From an uncultured Bacilli bacterium (GTDB taxonomy: Bacteria > Bacillota_I > Bacilli_A > RF39 > UBA660): a DNA stretch of 29,559 nt. The notes beneath the pieces were generated by a model. It did no database searches. It had not been told where the DNA came from and was given only the letters and a program-made list of their open reading frames with translations. Shown here in pieces: positions 27,998 through 29,559 of this stretch. The stretch lies in assembly GCA_934096105.1 (NCBI GenBank), contig CAKOLH010000012.1, positions 1 through 29,559 of the forward strand, read 5' to 3'. Position numbers and translations under genes: made by a program. Numbering within the stretch: position 1 is the first letter of the stretch; every line of letters begins with the position of its first letter.

Positions 27998-29559
27998 ATG
28001 CAAGATAAAATGAAGAGATTACTAGATCAAATTGGTATGAATACTGACTATTTAGAAAATGCTAGTATTAAGAAGATTGTGGTCTATGATAATAATAAGT
28101 TATGGAATTTTATTATAGAAAATGATAAGATACTACCTGTATATATATATACTGAACTTATTAATAAGATTAAGATTAATTTTAGTACTATTGAAGATAT
28201 TAAACTTAGTGTTATAGTAAGAGAAGATAATGATGAATATATTAATGATTATATAGATAATTTAATTAATATATTTAGTAATGATAGTTATAAATATAGA
28301 GTATTTATTGGTAGAAATGTTAATGTAATAAATAATAAATATGTATTTGAAGTATATAATAAAGCTGAGAATTCTTATTTGATTGAGAAACTTAATTATA
28401 TTAATAATTGTCTTAGAGATTATGGTTTTAATAAGAATTTAGAACTTAGTTTAGTAGAAGAAAAAGAAAATGAATTACTTAAAGAAATAGAGAGTGAAAA
28501 GGTAGTAGAGGCTCCAAAAGTAGTTAGTCCTAAGAAAGAGACTGCTAGTGAGGTTAAAACTGAAGAGAAGAAGTACTTTAGACCTAAGAAGGATACTAGT
28601 GTTACTCCGATTAAAGATTTAATGTATGAAGTAGATAATATTACTATAGAGGGTACTATTTTTGGTATGGATATGTTTGAATCTAAGAGTGGTTATAAAA
28701 TTATTACTCTTAAGGTTACGGATAATAATGATAGTATTTATGTTAAGATGTTTACTAAAGATAATGATGAATATGCTAGAATTAAGGATTTACTTAAGGT
28801 TGGTTCTTGGTATAATTTTTATGGTAGAGTAGCTATGGATAAGTATTCTAATGAACTTACTTTTACGACAAGATATAAAGATGTAGAAAAGATAGAGAAG
28901 CCTATGGCTGAGAAGATAGTGGATGATGCTCCTGTTAAAAGAGTAGAACTTCACGCTCATACAATGATGAGTCAAATGGATGGTATTACTGGAATAGATC
29001 TTGGTAAACATACTTGTGAACTTGTAAGTAAATGTATTGATATGGGTTATAGAGGTGTTGCTATTACCGATCATAGTGGTTGTCAAGCATTTCCAATTGC
29101 TTATGGTATTATATCTGGTCATAATAAGGAAATAGAGGATCCTAGTAAGCATTTTAAGGGATTATATGGTACTGAACTTACAGTAGTAGATGATACTGTT
29201 GATATTGTAGTTAGGAGTGATGATAGACCCCTAGCGGGTACTACTTTTGTAGTATTTGATACTGAGACTACTGGTTTTAATGCTGGTGGTACTGATCAAA
29301 TGATAGAAATTGGTGCTGTTAAGATTAAAGATGGTACTATTATTGATAGATTTGATGAACTTATTGATCCAGGTAGACATATTCCTGACAAGATTACGGC
29401 GCTTACTTGTATTACTGATGAGATGGTTAAGGGTAAAGATAATGAGGAGAATGTTACTAAGAGATTCTTAGCGTGGACTGGTGATTTACCAATGGTAGCT
29501 CATAATGCTAAATTTGATATTTCATTTATTTCTAGTGCAATGAAAAAATATGATTTAGG
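27998..29559 (+). CDS. polC: DNA polymerase III PolC-type alpha subunit (3' part beyond the window)
   Basis: Replicative polymerase of low-GC Gram-positives, with built-in proofreading. About 520 N-terminal residues are present of an expected 1,430 or so. Order: N-terminal domain, OB domain (about 205-290, ITIEGTIFGMDMFESKSGYKIITLKVTD), start of the PHP domain (VELHAHTMMSQMDG from about 316, GVAITDHSGCQAFP), then the inserted DEDDh exonuclease (VVFDTETTGF from about 418; second motif MVAHNAKFDISF near 510). The split of PHP by the exonuclease is diagnostic of PolC. AGGTGG precedes the ATG by five bases. The open frame runs off the window end. Confidence 0.97.
   Translation, partial: MQDKMKRLLDQIGMNTDYLENASIKKIVVYDNNKLWNFIIENDKILPVYIYTELINKIKINFSTIEDIKLSVIVREDNDEYINDYIDNLINIFSNDSYKYRVFIGRNVNVINNKYVFEVYNKAENSYLIEKLNYINNCLRDYGFNKNLELSLVEEKENELLKEIESEKVVEAPKVVSPKKETASEVKTEEKKYFRPKKDTSVTPIKDLMYEVDNITIEGTIFGMDMFESKSGYKIITLKVTDNNDSIYVKMFTKDNDEYARIKDLLKVGSWYNFYGRVAMDKYSNELTFTTRYKDVEKIEKPMAEKIVDDAPVKRVELHAHTMMSQMDGITGIDLGKHTCELVSKCIDMGYRGVAITDHSGCQAFPIAYGIISGHNKEIEDPSKHFKGLYGTELTVVDDTVDIVVRSDDRPLAGTTFVVFDTETTGFNAGGTDQMIEIGAVKIKDGTIIDRFDELIDPGRHIPDKITALTCITDEMVKGKDNEENVTKRFLAWTGDLPMVAHNAKFDISFISSAMKKYDL

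Noticed and set aside
28790..29152. Minus-strand open frame of 120 codons within polC
   Set aside because: It lies opposite conserved OB and PHP coding sequence, and its translation is Ile/Thr/Ser/His-rich as expected of an antisense shadow.

Overview
The window is very AT-rich, gene-dense DNA from a low-GC Bacillota-type bacterium. This is indicated by PolC, a SufCDSU cluster, long-form HPF, a regulated CBS-type family II pyrophosphatase, SecA with a C-terminal zinc motif, strong GGAGG-type ribosome sites and compact intrinsic terminators. A pair of tiny one-helix proteins of the Bacillus TIGR01732/YjcZ type points to an uncultured Bacilli-like or Mollicutes-related gut lineage. That placement is inference: there is no rRNA gene here. 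The standard code fits. TGG encodes Trp, TGA interrupts no intact gene, and no intact gene in the window stops at TGA.

Layout. 1-2567: a DUF1003 membrane protein and a PrsA-like foldase (minus), two tiny membrane proteins (plus), and a HIT hydrolase (minus). 2568-5133: a membrane-anchored thermonuclease, a sugar nucleotidyltransferase and long HPF. 5134-7171: an accessory-looking stretch with an unknown 130-residue protein behind a structured leader, an N-terminally truncated KilA-N protein containing a perfect 32-bp palindrome, and repeated dyads. 7172-11400: secA, a DUF84 NTPase and a RhuM-family protein. 11448-14004: a sigma/anti-sigma-like pair, an HD hydrolase and an unknown protein. 14179-19064: guanine deaminase, CBS-pyrophosphatase, an unknown membrane protein, acetate kinase and an NrnA-like DHH phosphoesterase. 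19151-23644: a primary-type sigma factor and sufCDSU, with no sufB in view. 23645-27824: an accessory block with an Asn-rich membrane protein, an ABC-exporter fragment, a double-HTH regulator and a divergent four-gene membrane cassette whose first product carries a run of 26 Asn. 27998-end: the start of polC.

Three patterns cut across the genes. (1) Four intergenic places (about 2674-2736, 7005-7085, 14047-14098, 27831-27911) carry back-to-back hairpins with different stems but the same apical design: A and C after the 5' arm, a short loop, then G and G before the 3' arm. Each lies upstream of a promoter and a plus-strand gene. I do not recognise this as a known RNA family, and it is the best candidate for something undescribed. 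(2) A 23-nt dyad (9-5-9, halves TATC[C/A]ACA and TGTTGATA) occurs seven times between genes. Two copies have become perfect terminators, and three lie directly behind a terminator. (3) The promoters of the Asn-rich gene at 23896 and the poly-Asn cassette at 25681 share a colinear 56-bp operator/-10 block, next to the gene for a double-HTH repressor, which suggests a small dedicated regulon.

Promoters are mostly of the extended -10 type (TGN before the hexamer). At least one gene, the nuclease, looks leaderless.
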